Positions 24,717 through 36,900 of a DNA stretch of 64,000 bases are shown one piece after another. Where the stretch lies: contig JASANE010001521.1 in the NCBI GenBank assembly GCA_030248225.1, positions 54,345 through 118,344 on the forward strand, read 5' to 3'. Under the pieces are notes generated by a model. It was not told where the DNA came from and searched no databases. It saw only the letters and a list, made by a program, of their open reading frames with translations. Each line of letters opens with the position of its first letter. The first letter of the stretch is position 1. The translations under genes and the position numbers were made by a program. The stretch comes from Trileptium ribeirensis (lineage: Eukaryota; Nematoda; Enoplea; Enoplida; Thoracostomopsidae).

Positions 24717-25880
24717 CAGGGCATAACCGGAACCGAAATTTGCCGGAACCGGAACTTGGTCTTCGAAATTTATATATACTAAAACAGACGAAGGAAGAAA
24801 TCAAGGTATAGTGGATTTAAAATGCATTAAAATAACTTTTACATTAAACTTAATGTATTGCGGTGGTATTATTGCCTTTCTGAAACTTTAAAGAGACTGA
24901 GGAACCTACTAATGTTTATTTATCGATCAAATATGTCGATTTTTGGACACCCAGGGCAAAAGATGCATTCCACTATACACCATTGCGTATAATGCGTCAA
25001 ATCGAATATGCTTACAAAGCTTGGAGCGTAGAATACACACTTTCGCTCTGTCTCCAGTCGCCTTCCTTTACTACACATATGTTTGTTACATGTTCTTCTG
25101 TATGAATCTTGAAATTATTGGTTTATATGATTCTAAGAGAAAATAATAGATAGAAGGTAATTTTCTGCTCAGTGGTCAGGGACACTGTTTAGGCTAGTGC
25201 CCGTAAGTTATGGGCAAACAGTGCCCGTAAGTTAATGATAATGATAACTTTCTAATCAGAATGCTATAAAAAGAGATACACTGTGATGCTGCTCGCACAG
25301 TTTCAATAAATACAGTTCTTTTCCAAGAAAGCAGTTTCTAGCTGGGTTGCAGATAACGCTAGTTTTCTTCAATTTAGACTGATTTACCAAGTTTACAAGC
25401 GCATGTTATGTGTGTTAACATAAAGCAATTTATGTTAGCCAAGCATACCCTAAGTACTTCTGCGTAAGCCATACTCTGTTATATACCGAGTTGGACCGGT
25501 TTAATTGAAACGTACCCCACAGACTTCTGGATGTGTAAAATAGCTGCTACAAGCATCGACGTGGATTTGATTTGTTAACCAACTCCTGCAGGTTATTATG
25601 AAAAATTCCAACTGAAATTATGAGCCCTACTTACGTTTCAAACGTCAAATTGCTTAGTTAATCTTCCTAGTTTCTTTTGCTTGGTTGTATTGGAGCTTGA
25701 TCATTGTATAATATATATTACATATGTTTGGATCACAAATGACGCAAAAACACGTGGAAAATTTCAAACAAACTTTTTAAACCGGAATTCCGGTTCCGGT
25801 ATGGTTTTTGCCCTTTGGCAGAACCGCAACCGGAACACGATTTTCGCCGGAACCGGTACCGGAATTCCGGTTACTCCCTG
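24717..25880. mobile_element. hAT-like MITE, copy 2
   Basis: 1164 bp, CAGGGCATAACCGGAACC...CCGGTTACTCCCTG. It is flanked by a perfect 8-bp duplication CCAAATAC (24709-24716 and 25881-25888). Internal sequence is shared with copies 1 and 3 in the same orientation. Its near end is about 430 bp upstream of the hpd start codon, so it may contribute 5' regulatory sequence. Confidence 0.92.
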
Positions 25881-26704
25881 CCAAATACCACTGACACGTT
25901 AGGAGTAAAATCAAAGGCTATCCGGAGTTTTGTATCTTTTGGGCAAATCTTAGATATTCTCCATGGCTTAAAAATCCAACTTGGAAGAACTAAAGTTATT
26001 TCAGTGGCATTCCACACAGTCATTTAGGATATTTCTTTCGAAGCTTGGAAAATTGGCAACGGAATTATGGTTAATTCCACATTATGAAGCGTCCTAGTTA
26101 TTACAGCTTTACATGACATTCACACATAGCGGATCCTACCTTAATTGAGTGTCTACAATCACGAACAAAACTAAGTCCGTCCGCGTCATCACTTCCTTTT
26201 ATCCGTTGACTAGTTACAGATTGCCAAGACAAGTTTATATTCTGAAGAAGACTGCCCATACATGCTCATAGGGGTACCCATTGAGGTTCGTAGCCTACCT
26301 GGCAGGTCACCCTTCCCTGACCTGGAGGCTCCACAAGCATCGAACTCATGGCGCACCCTTTCAGGACATCGGACCTCCACCCGGCTGACATTGTTCAGCC
26401 TTCTGTGGATCCAGAAACATTAACGAGACTCTCAAAACAAGAGCACATAATATGTTTCGTATTATCACCTTCAGCAGTGGCACTACCAACAACGAAATGA
26501 ACAGTGATTAATTCGTGAAAATAAATTTGGCAAAGTATAACTGTGACGACCCTGAGTTAAAAGCAAACAATGCCGTTCTCGACATTCTTACGGCAAGCAT
26601 CACATGTTATATAAAGGAATTAAACTATGCCTAAGTTGATAGACTGCCGTGGTCCGAAGGTAGGCGGTCGGTCACGCCCGTGAGGAATATAAAAATACAA
26701 GAGA

Positions 26705-27205
26705 ATGCATTTGACGAAGCCCAAAAGTTTGCAGCTCGCCCTGTACACCCTCGAGATGACAATGGAAACTATTAGTGTGGAAGCCATGAGCAAAAGTTAT
26801 CATCCCGAGGTTTATTGGCTAGACAGCTACAACTTTGCTGAACTCAATTTAAAAGTAAAATTTTGGCTCTTCCGCCGAGCCCCACAAATGTGCCACTTTA
26901 GGTTATAATTGATGATTAACCGTAAACACTACCACGGACGGTATAAACAATACACTAGTCACAAGTTAACCGACAAGCAGCAAATGGCGCTACATAAAAA
27001 ACGCGTTGAAGTTTGTCTGAAAACATTCCTTTACGGAATATCGCAAAGTCAGCTAACAAAGCGCAGTCAAATACTCGCCAGGACAAAAAAATTACAACCA
27101 TACTGGTCAGTAATGTACGCTGCGACGAATTCGTCGCTTTATCAACCAAACGACCCAAATCCAGCTGACTTTGCCTACGAATTAAAAAGATCAGCTCATA
27201 AATGA
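26705..27205 (+). other. Unrecognised open frame with one internal stop
   Basis: One plus-strand frame starting at ATG 26705 is open to a TAA at 26906-26908 and then open again to 27205, 166 codons in all. The second half is basic and rich in Lys, Gln and Tyr (for example KHYHGRYKQYTSHKLTDKQQ). No domain was recognised and no splice context was clear. It could be a decayed ORF of a mobile element or chance. Confidence 0.2.
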
Positions 27206-28749
27206 AAGCGTTGGAAGCTTTCAGCAAACGACCGAATACACCGAATTTACAAAATTTACTGAACAAAATGTAGAAGAAAAACACTCGCTATTTTGTATAA
27301 GAATAGCTATAGTTCAAAAATACATAACTAAAACATTATAACATGATATTCATGGAAAAAATCACCCAGACTAGAGTGCTACTATCGATTAAAGCACATA
27401 TTTCGGCAGTTCAGTAGATACATTATTATGTATACATCATTAATTACTAGGCATGGGCACAGGGTAGTAAATCGCTACCCGGGTACCCGACAATGACTAA
27501 ACCACACGCGCACACGACTAGGCAGGCCGATGACCGACACCAGCTTTGGTAGTTCTAGTAAGCTGTTGTATCTTCTCATATATACCTATTTGTGCCTTTG
27601 GAAATCCGTATCCGTGTAATACCTCGGGTGCTCGGCATATCGAACGTTACCTAGAATTTATATTCTGCAGCCTTACCGGAAAATTGTCATCTTAAAACTT
27701 CGGAAATACATATCCAACCGAAAAGCAAGATTATGGAAGTAGAAGTGCGCCGCGTCTGGACATACACATGATAAACAATAAGTCCAAGTTCCTATTTTGA
27801 ACACAAGCCTTCTTCTAAGTAATAACGAATTTCTATTAATTATATAGGCTAAAGCTATTGCTCGCCTGTAGTGTTAGAGTATGTAGAGCTAAAGCCGTCG
27901 GTTGAAGACTGCCTCGTAACAATTTTGTACCGCTGACAGTCGCGAAAGTGGTTGGTCAGCAGTTGTGGACTGTTGCTGGGCCGGCCGTGGTCGATACGTT
28001 TGCTACAGTATAACGCGCGAATTAAACCACACTATTGGGACTTTTTCATGCATATATAATGACCTATAACCAACAGCTATACCATCTTGTCATATTTAAG
28101 CCATTAACTAATATGCCTCCATTCAGTGAGTATAATCGACACTTCATATCTGATTCCGTCCAATTATAGCATTCGCTGACTTCCTTAGTTCTTCCATTTT
28201 GTAGTATTGGATTTCACTGAACGTAAAGTACTTTACATGATATGTTACTATTAATTCGTTGGAAAAGTTGACAACCTCAAAGATCGAACTAGGTTGCCAC
28301 CTATCTATTATACGCCTGCCACGGCCAGTTTTTATCTTCGAGTTTTTCGAAAGTGATTTCTGAGCTAACTATATACATATGTATTTGCTTACACTTAGCT
28401 AATATGTTATAAACAAGTTTTAAATAAAGCTCTCGAACAAATTTAAAAAACTTCGAGTTCATACCAAACAAGTTTCGATCTCGTTTCGAACAATTTTTTT
28501 TAATTTTCCAACGAACGCCAAACAAATGGAACACAATTCTGGCAAGCGTTACATGTGCAATCAAAGTCGCGATCGATTGATTGAAATTTTAATTAATCGA
28601 AATCGAACTTCGATGTTTTTCCCAATTATTTTAGACTTTGGGCTGAAGCTCCTCGCAAAGCGATCCTCCAAGATTTAAAAAGATTAATATAATTTTCACA
28701 TTTAAACAGCGCGAAGCAACAACAGACGCGGAGCGATGCCCGGGCCAGC

Positions 28750-28788
28750 ACACGCTCATCCAAAAAAAAAAACACCACAAGGAAAAAA

Positions 28789-28821
<33 letters not shown>

Positions 28822-30010
28822 TATAATATAATTATGGCCCCAACATATAATTAATAAAGAAAATAAAACAAAATTTTTGGGCTTTCTCTCTCCCTCCCCC
28901 ACGCAAAACCCAAAAATCACGCATAATTTTAAAATATACACGCACTATGCACAGCACTCTTGAAAAAAAAGACAAAAAATCAAAGCCTCCCCCTTTCTGT
29001 TTTGACCCGCCCTCCTCCTTTATATATAGTCCCGGTTTCTCTCCTCCCCTTTTTGATTGTCCTTGTTTTCTCCACAGCACCAGCACCGCGCTCCCTTCTT
29101 TTTTTTTTTTTGTCATTTTCATATAAATTGATCTTTGAATACAAAACGAATACGCACAATTCCAATCCAAACAACATTCAACGAGTTACACAACAAACCC
29201 CATGACGACACCAGGACCATAGATCAGCTGCTTTTGATATCGCTTCAATCTTCTATACCGCCTTATATTGATTGTATCACAATCACCCTCGCTCCCACCA
29301 CACACATACCCCTCTCTTCCTTCCCCACCCCCATAAATAAAATATATCACTTCACCCTTTTCGACCGCCTTTTTCTTCAGCAGCAGCCCAGACAACGACA
29401 CAGTTCTATTTTATCTCCATCCATGTAGGATTATATACACCCCCCGTCCAACCTCTACTTTCTCCTTCTTATTATTAGCAAACAATAGATATTTAATTTA
29501 TACTTTTTTTTACTACTTACCATAACCCCATATTATTATAAACACATAAACATATTCATAACACACAGAAGTATGATCGCCAATTCTCATAAATTTTCAC
29601 ATCATATACACTTTTCTATCATTTTCCACTCCTCTCGCCCATCTTCACACCCTCCCCTCCCCTTAGAAATACCAATAATTTATTATTTATACTATTCTAG
29701 TCAGTCAGTACTAGCTATCTAAGATTTATGCATTATATAAAACATTAAAATAAATATTAAAAAATATAATCAACATAAAAAAAAAAAAACAAAAGAAAAC
29801 AATATGCAGAAAGAAAAAAAAATACCTCTCCCTAAAAAAATAAACCAGCGAAAAAAAAAAACCTCAGCCAACCAAACAATAATAAATAGACAAAAATCTC
29901 TCCCATATCCTAACAAAAAAAATTTCCATCAAAATAAATAACAAAATATAATATCCACATATATCTATTGCAGATAGAAAAACAAGTTCTTAACTCACAA
30001 ACACTCTCCG
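28750..30010. repeat. Low-complexity, G-poor tract with poly-A and poly-T runs
   Basis: Includes long A runs near 28760-28820, a T run near 29097-29112 and, between them and up to about 30000, plus-strand sequence made mostly of A, C and T with CTCCC, CCTCTC and TTCC stretches. Its make-up resembles the G-free part of the Gypsy LTRs at 46.4-47.1 kb, though I could not align it. Open frames here are by-products of base bias. Confidence 0.6.
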
Positions 30011-30210
30011 ATAAAAAAAGAGGACAATACCATTAACAGCCTTAGCTGGAACATGACGCAATTTTCCGTAAAATGAATGTCAGGACGCAGATTTTAAAAT
30101 TTAGAACCAGCTATACGAGACAGACATACGATTATATTCACCAATCTCTATTAAACCTAATTATCAAGTCACACTTGACTTATGAGTAGCAAAATTTTGC
30201 TGTTAAATTG

Positions 30211-30438
30211 TCCAGAAAGAAGTAAAAGCAAATCCTTATATGTTCAAGAACCATTCGAAAGTTTTTGCCAACTATTCGAGACTGAATTGCCATATTTCTG
30301 GTTCAAAGTAAGTTTGGTTTTCTTTTCCAGAAAGAAGTAAAAGCAAATCCTTATGATATGTTCAAGAACCATTCGAAAGTTTTTGCCAACTATTCGAGAC
30401 TGAATTGCCATATTTCTGGTTCAAAGTGAGTTTAAGGA
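30211..30438 (+). repeat. Tandem duplication of an exon-like 115-bp unit
   Basis: TCCAGAAAGAAGTAAAAGC begins at 30211 and again at 30326. The two units are near identical, but the second has three extra bases (GAT). Each unit starts with a splice-acceptor-like TCCAG and ends with a donor-like AAAGTAAGT or AAAGTGAGT, so the duplication has the form of a duplicated exon. Confidence 0.8.
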
Positions 30439-30759
30439 AATTTTCCTTTTCCAAAAGCGCACCTACCTTGCAGTTAAGAAGTTTCTATATCTGCACAGGA
30501 GCCAATATTTCTAATAAAATATTCTATAACTGTGCAGCAGCCAATACTTCCAATAATCTTGCAATATGTCTGTCGGGTTTTAACCACAAACACAACAATA
30601 TCAGTTGGCATTTCAGCCCCAAAACAGGACGACAGTCCACTGACCGAAACAAAAGGCAAGACAATAAAACAAGTTATATCGCTACCAATGTTTTTTTTCA
30701 AAACAACCGAGCTACAACTATGTAAACCCTTTTCCGCTTCCACACCAGATAACAAATAA
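30211..30759 (+). CDS. Possible 3' end of an unidentified plus-strand gene
   Basis: Candidate exons are the two tandem units (after TCCAG at 30215 and 30330, before GTAAGT and GTGAGT) and a last exon within 30478-30759 ending at TAA 30757. One reading of the units gives SLYVQEPFESFCQLFETELP followed by YFWFK, open in copy 1. It joins in phase 0 to an exon starting EPIFLIKYSITVQQPIL at 30499 (after GCACAG). In copy 2 that frame has a TGA near its start, and another frame is open instead. No family was recognised and no upstream exons were found. It would end 155 bp from the stop of the convergent DUF2358 gene. Confidence 0.3.
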
Positions 30760-30914
30760 TATCCACAAGTCCCGAAAAACACCGGCTAAACTAGTGTGTC
30801 TCCAAGTTTTAGTTCAACCTAAACGAAATCCGCGAAACCGAGTATAATCGGGATGGCGCAACATGTCCGCGTACTTTTAATCCGGAATATTTATGGTGGC
30901 AGCTTAGCTGAGCC

Positions 30915-33900
30915 TTAATGGACACCTTTCTTTTTGATCTTCTCCATCGCCTTGGCCGCTGTTACCGCTGTGGCAGTCACTGGAGTTCGCGCCGACGCGC
31001 TTGGGGTCAGACCCAGTTGCCGCAACAAGCGCACTAACGGATTTTCCCTACGTTGTTTCTTTTCGTCCGGGATAACCTAAACAATACTAAAAAGTCAATA
31101 ATAATAGCAGTACATACAGTCACGAACAGAAATTAATGCACATGCGCGCAACGCACCAAAATTCGTTAATGCGCAACGCACTTAAACCCAAACGCGTTTA
31201 ACATGCATGTAAAAGTGTTTAAGCTTACACGAACGCAAATGCGCTTAAAAGAATTTTCGGATTTCTACGTGCGTTTGAAGCAGTTCACTTTGACCGCCAA
31301 AAAACCGGATGCTACTGTATCACTAAAAATTAATTGGGAGTCAACACAGTTTACCACAGAGAAAGGCTAAACTCGACAGTTACATATATCTAAGATGGAA
31401 CTAAGTAAATTGTGCCCTTCCTACTCGGTATAAACTCTTGAGATGACAAAAACACACAAACATGCTAAACCTTTAACCATACCGCGTACAATACATTAAT
31501 CTCGTCTCGGTCAGAATAAATGAAAAATAGTCCATCGAAATTTGGACCGATTTCAATTACACGGAACATCGATCGTTGCCGCTTGAACGAAATTACTATC
31601 GACTTCGATTACCCCCGTACCTTTGGAACCATATGTCACACAGCAAAACCAATGAGTTTCGAATGCCCGAATACCTACGGGCGAAACTTTTCAGCCGTCC
31701 ACGACGTCAAAAAATTTCCGAATTTTGGGTCGAGGAAGCACAGGGGCGCCACAGCTCCGTACCCCAAACCCCATATCTGCAGAACCGGAGTCTTAATCGA
31801 AGAAAAAAATACGCATGGGCATTTATCATTTTACGATAAAATAAAACCAACCAGATAAAAAATTAGAAAGTTAAGATAAAAATAACCTTGCTTTCGGGAA
31901 GGGAACTGAGGTAAAAATAGGGCAAAAAATCCACATTTTGGCTCCTGACCCCGGAACTAGACTTCAAATCAAAAACGGTATCCGGTACTATGCCGGTTCA
32001 AATGAGCCCAAAATCATGAAAATCGGTTATGTCATTCCCGAGTTATGGCCGATCGCACACACGGACGGAAATTAAAAGCTTACACCCCTACAACACACAA
32101 TCTCCACTACGTTCTGAAAAATGTTCAGCGAATGCAGAATCCAGCAATCTAACTCATTATTGCAGCTGAGGTGGCCCTCAAGCAACGTCACATCCTTGTT
32201 TTTGTTTTATACAAAGCTGTCACACATCAATACCATCAATATCGACATAGCGAAGGGACAAAAGAAACCGTGCATCATTGAGTTAATGAAGCTACAGCGA
32301 TTATAAAATAAGAAACGTGTCCTAAGTAATACACTTTTGTTGGCATAACTAAGCGACTAGACTCCACCACTACTGTCCCTGCTGTTTTGGAATATATTTC
32401 GCAACGCATTTTTAAGGTTTCACCAGGCATAACCAAGGACACGCCGATACCAAACATTTCAACCAAAATCGAATCACATATCCGAGCAACCGGCAAAGCT
32501 AGCTAATTATTAGTGCCAAACTAACTCAACTCCTTCCTTTACCCGTTACGACGTTAATCACCGTACGTCACAAAGCTAGAGAACAACAAGAGAATATCTT
32601 ACCTGGTCAACAATGAGATGGTAGACGAGACCGTCGTCGTTAACGTAAAACGTCGCGTAGCCGTCAAACCAACTGAAACAAAGATTAAAAAAATCAACTC
32701 ACGCGTTAAACGTGGATTCTGTTTAAAAATATAGCAGTGCCGATAAACACAAATAACTTCATCAACAGATATTTATAAATGTATTGTTCTTGATCAACAT
32801 GTACATAAATATGGAAAACAGAAATCCTAAAATGTAGATGCACACTTCATTTGGGCGAATCATGATCTGTACAAAACTGAACTCAAACAGATTGTTAAAT
32901 TCTCCATTTATGTCCAATATTGCAGCGTGCATATGCCATGTAAGCTAAACCGGTATTCTAGCCTCATCTTTGAACAAGGTCACAGCGCTAATTAATTATG
33001 CAATTTTCAACAATACAGTGGACACATTCCTCAAATGTAAAGAGGTACGAACGTGACTTTGGGGTCGCCAAATTAAGGGGAACTTTGGCCCCCCCCTGGC
33101 AAAATTTTAGGTTCCCCCGGTTCATCGCCTCTTGGCAAAATTTTTATTTCCACTCAGTAAAAATATCCGCAACTGATATAAAATTTTATCGAATTTTGTA
33201 GTAAAATTCCACCCAGAAGAAAATCTCAAATGCTGTCAAATTTGATTTAAAAGCGCTTTTTCTCTCCAGCAAAAGCGTTTTGACAGTGTTTCTAACACGA
33301 TTTTTAACCGTTTTTCTTTCGGCAAAATACCAGCTGGCAAAATCGGGCGTCCCTGATTCATGCCTCCCCGGCAAAATTGTCAGCGAATGGAGAGCCCAGA
33401 CTATTATATAAGTTTATTACACCAAAATTTTAGTTAAGTGTAAAATGGCAATTCTGGTTCTAGTTACTTAAATATATATAATTCAAGGTATGAAAGGTCT
33501 CCACGTTATATTAGGGTTACGGTGTTGCTGTGTCGTTTCTTAGCTATGGCGGCCAGAGCTGGCATAGCACAATCCGTACAGGAATGCAGTTCCGGCACGG
33601 AAACTCAAAATTAAGATGTTTCATATCGGCGTTGCAATCCCGGATAATTTGAAACATCAACCTGTCTCTCCAACATAGAAGATGAACGCACAACCATTTT
33701 GCTCTTATCGACAAGCAAAGAGTCGCACAAAGCATTTCCAACATGATGGTTTAAATTCTGTGTGGCATGCATAGAGTCCTTTGCAGTTCGACAGCAAAAG
33801 ATTTCCGTATAATCATATCGGCCCAATCCACATCCCGCGAAAGTACGCCCGTAAAATTGTATCCACATGCGTGCTCAGACGAGCAGTTTTTGTACGAAAA

Positions 33901-36900
33901 GTATATTCTTAACGCTAATGCTGGCTACTTTATATAGATTCATACCGTGTCTTCGAAAAAATTTGCAGTTACTTTCGTAGGTCCCAAAACAAACCACAGC
34001 CACAACAAAATTTCCACGAAGATCGACAATCGCTCACCCGCCATACTTGCGCAAATAGTCCTCGTTCCAATTTCCACGGAGTGAAAATATCAGGGCTGAA
34101 AGATATCCTACGCGGACCACACGAAACCGAACCCGAACAGAACCATCGTCGATCATCGGTGTGACGTTAAGCAGTTGCATGTCAATGAACGCGTACATAA
34201 AGCGTCCGATAATATGGTAGGAGCCAAAGTTGAACCACAGGTTCTTGAGACCCCTAAAATTCAGTATATATCAATCAAGGCTTTTAAAGACAGCCGCCTA
34301 AAGGCGACCAGTTACAGTGATTTGTTAAAATCAATTCTGCCGCTTGCTATAATAGTCCGGCTTCTGATAATCCTATACAATATAACCGTTTCCAAAAAGA
34401 CCAATCACCAGAGAGTTAAAAAACAGAAAATTCCATTGTTAAGCAGCGCTTAATCTTTAGCCAAACAGTCAGAAAATAATTTGGACAAACAAATATTTTT
34501 AGCGAGTGGTAATGTTATATACCCACTTAAGCTTATTTTTTCGTGCATTTTCAAAGTTTAAAAAGCAAATAATCTCCTGTTCACAAGAAAATATTTCAAA
34601 AAGTGGAACCCGAACGGCCGAAAGAAACAGACCGACCGTTCATAGTTTGCGACATTTCGAGGTTCTCAATAACTGAACTTCTTGAAAATGTCATCAAAAA
34701 AGAGACTGACAACAATACAGGCGCAATGTAGCGACATTACTGGCTAAAATTGCCAATGTACAGCCAAGACCAGTGACTGGTTTCTCCACAGTGGGGGTGC
34801 CGGCGCACTGGCATTTTTCAACGCCTCTGAAAACTATTGGTTGTCGTGGGAAAAATTTGCCTGAGAAAATTTTTGCCCTCCCCCCAAGCGAAAGCACCCC
34901 CAGACGCCATAAGAAAATAACAAAATTGTTTATCATGCCTAAGTTAAAAATTTTACTAATTGCAGCAAAAAATTGTGTTAAAAGTTGGTTTTTATCCCAA
35001 TACGTTTTTGCACCGTTTGTGAAGATATTTATTAACAATTTCAGCCTTCTTCGCTGAAAAATATTAAAGTCTGACCCTTAGTTCAAGCCAGATGCGGCTG
35101 TTCATGCCCCCAGTTAAAATTTTCAGCGAAAGAAAAACCCAGAGCGACACAGTTACGAATCGCTAAGTTCTCTAAATAAATAGCAACAACATTTGTTTCG
35201 TGCTGTTCGCAAACGATTTACGTACTGCAACTTCTGGTCGTAACTGTTTCCGACAAAGAAAGAGAATTAAAATTTTGAAAGCAAATATATACAGAGATTA
35301 AAGGTGTGAAAATGCATTAGCTGACGAAAACCAAAAAGAAACAAATTTGAAATTTTTATAATTTTAGATTTGGGTCTCATATTTAGCTCTGCAAAAAAAC
35401 AGGTTTCGGAATTGAAAATCCGTATTGACGGAGGTCCTGGAACTAACGTTCGCGATACTGCTTAGCTATGCTTAGATGTCACGGTCAGAATAATTAGTTG
35501 TTGAGCACAGATAGTACACTCCTCACTTGATTGTAATGTTGTGTATTCTGTTTTCAAAATAGATGTCTTTGTCGTAGATTGTGTAGTCCGATCGTTCGCG
35601 AAAGAAAAGCGGAAGCTGAAATGTAAAGCAAGCAAAAACAATCTAAGTAATATATAGTAAAAATTACGTAGAGTTAAATTTTAAACACGAGCAAACAAAA
35701 TATATACCGTTTACTCTAAACTTGGCGTAAAAACTAAATAGAGAATGTGACGGGCGTCTATACTAAATTTTTTAAAAGCAATCACCGTGTTAATCTAAAT
35801 TTATATATAAATTAAAATTAGAACAAAGCTAACTTAACGTTGCTAATGGCATGATCGCAACAAATTTAACTAAATAAATGAAACAATAATAATAATTGTG
35901 AATCCACGGTGAAATTTATGAATCTAATGTGGCAATAGTATACTAGGAATTGTCTAGATTGGCAGGAAACGCCGGCTGTTTATCCAGAATAGATCCCTTT
36001 TAAATTCGGGCTACAGTAGTTATTGCAAGCTACGATTGAAAATTTCAGGCAAGTTGCTAGCACCTGCTAGTTGTTAGAAGATAATACCGGTTAGAGTGAA
36101 ACAGCTAGGTGAATATCGTGTATATTTGAATGAACAATGATATTGTATTTTAATATATCAAAAGGACCAGCGTCGTAGATTTTTTTATACACTGCCGAAT
36201 TACAAAATAAAAATTACAATTCTGCTTGAAAGCAAGACAGTGATCCGTACAAACAAAACTCGACATCGTCAATGATGTATACACCCTACGATATAAATAG
36301 GCAAGGTGATATTCAATATACAGAGTGCCGCTGTCGAACCTGGGGATTGTTGTTTTCGGTTCTAAACAGGTCCCTACCGGTTCATCCTCCTGACAAAAAT
36401 CTGGGCTGCCCCTGATTCAACGCCCTCCTCCCCGATCAGTTTTTTTGCTCCCCCCCCCGTAGTTAACACAAAATAAACCAAAATTTCATTTTGAAGGTAA
36501 TTGTATAAAGCATAAATCTTATCATCTATCAGAACTGTTTGGGCAATTTGTTAGCTATTTTAATCTTTTTTCCCGAAAACATTGAAATTTGGTTTTAAAT
36601 TTTGAACGCTCCAACAGCGCCGGCTGTCTAGGTGAGCGCTTCATTCCGTGCCCCACGCCGTTGTTAATGGCAAAATTTTCAGTGAATGGAGAGATAACTA
36701 TAGCAATGGAGGTATACATAAAATAGCAATAGCGTAATTTTTTATTATAATGAGTTGATACAGTTGCAACATGTATGTCTACGATCATTAGCTTCAGATT
36801 AGTATGTAACTAGCTGAGAACCCGTGGCAACACGCTACGGAAGAACCTACCATATATTAAACTAACATCACTTTTCCGATGTCTGGCCCTGATGATCATA

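Noticed and set aside
28756..29428. Overlapping open frames on both strands
   Set aside because: Explained by low-complexity A/C/T-rich sequence with poly-A and poly-T; no motif or splice context.
31520..31858. 112-codon plus-strand frame in a DUF2358 intron
   Set aside because: The surrounding sequence looks like a degenerate dispersed repeat (ending with a GAGTTATGGCCGATCGC block near 32040); no domain.
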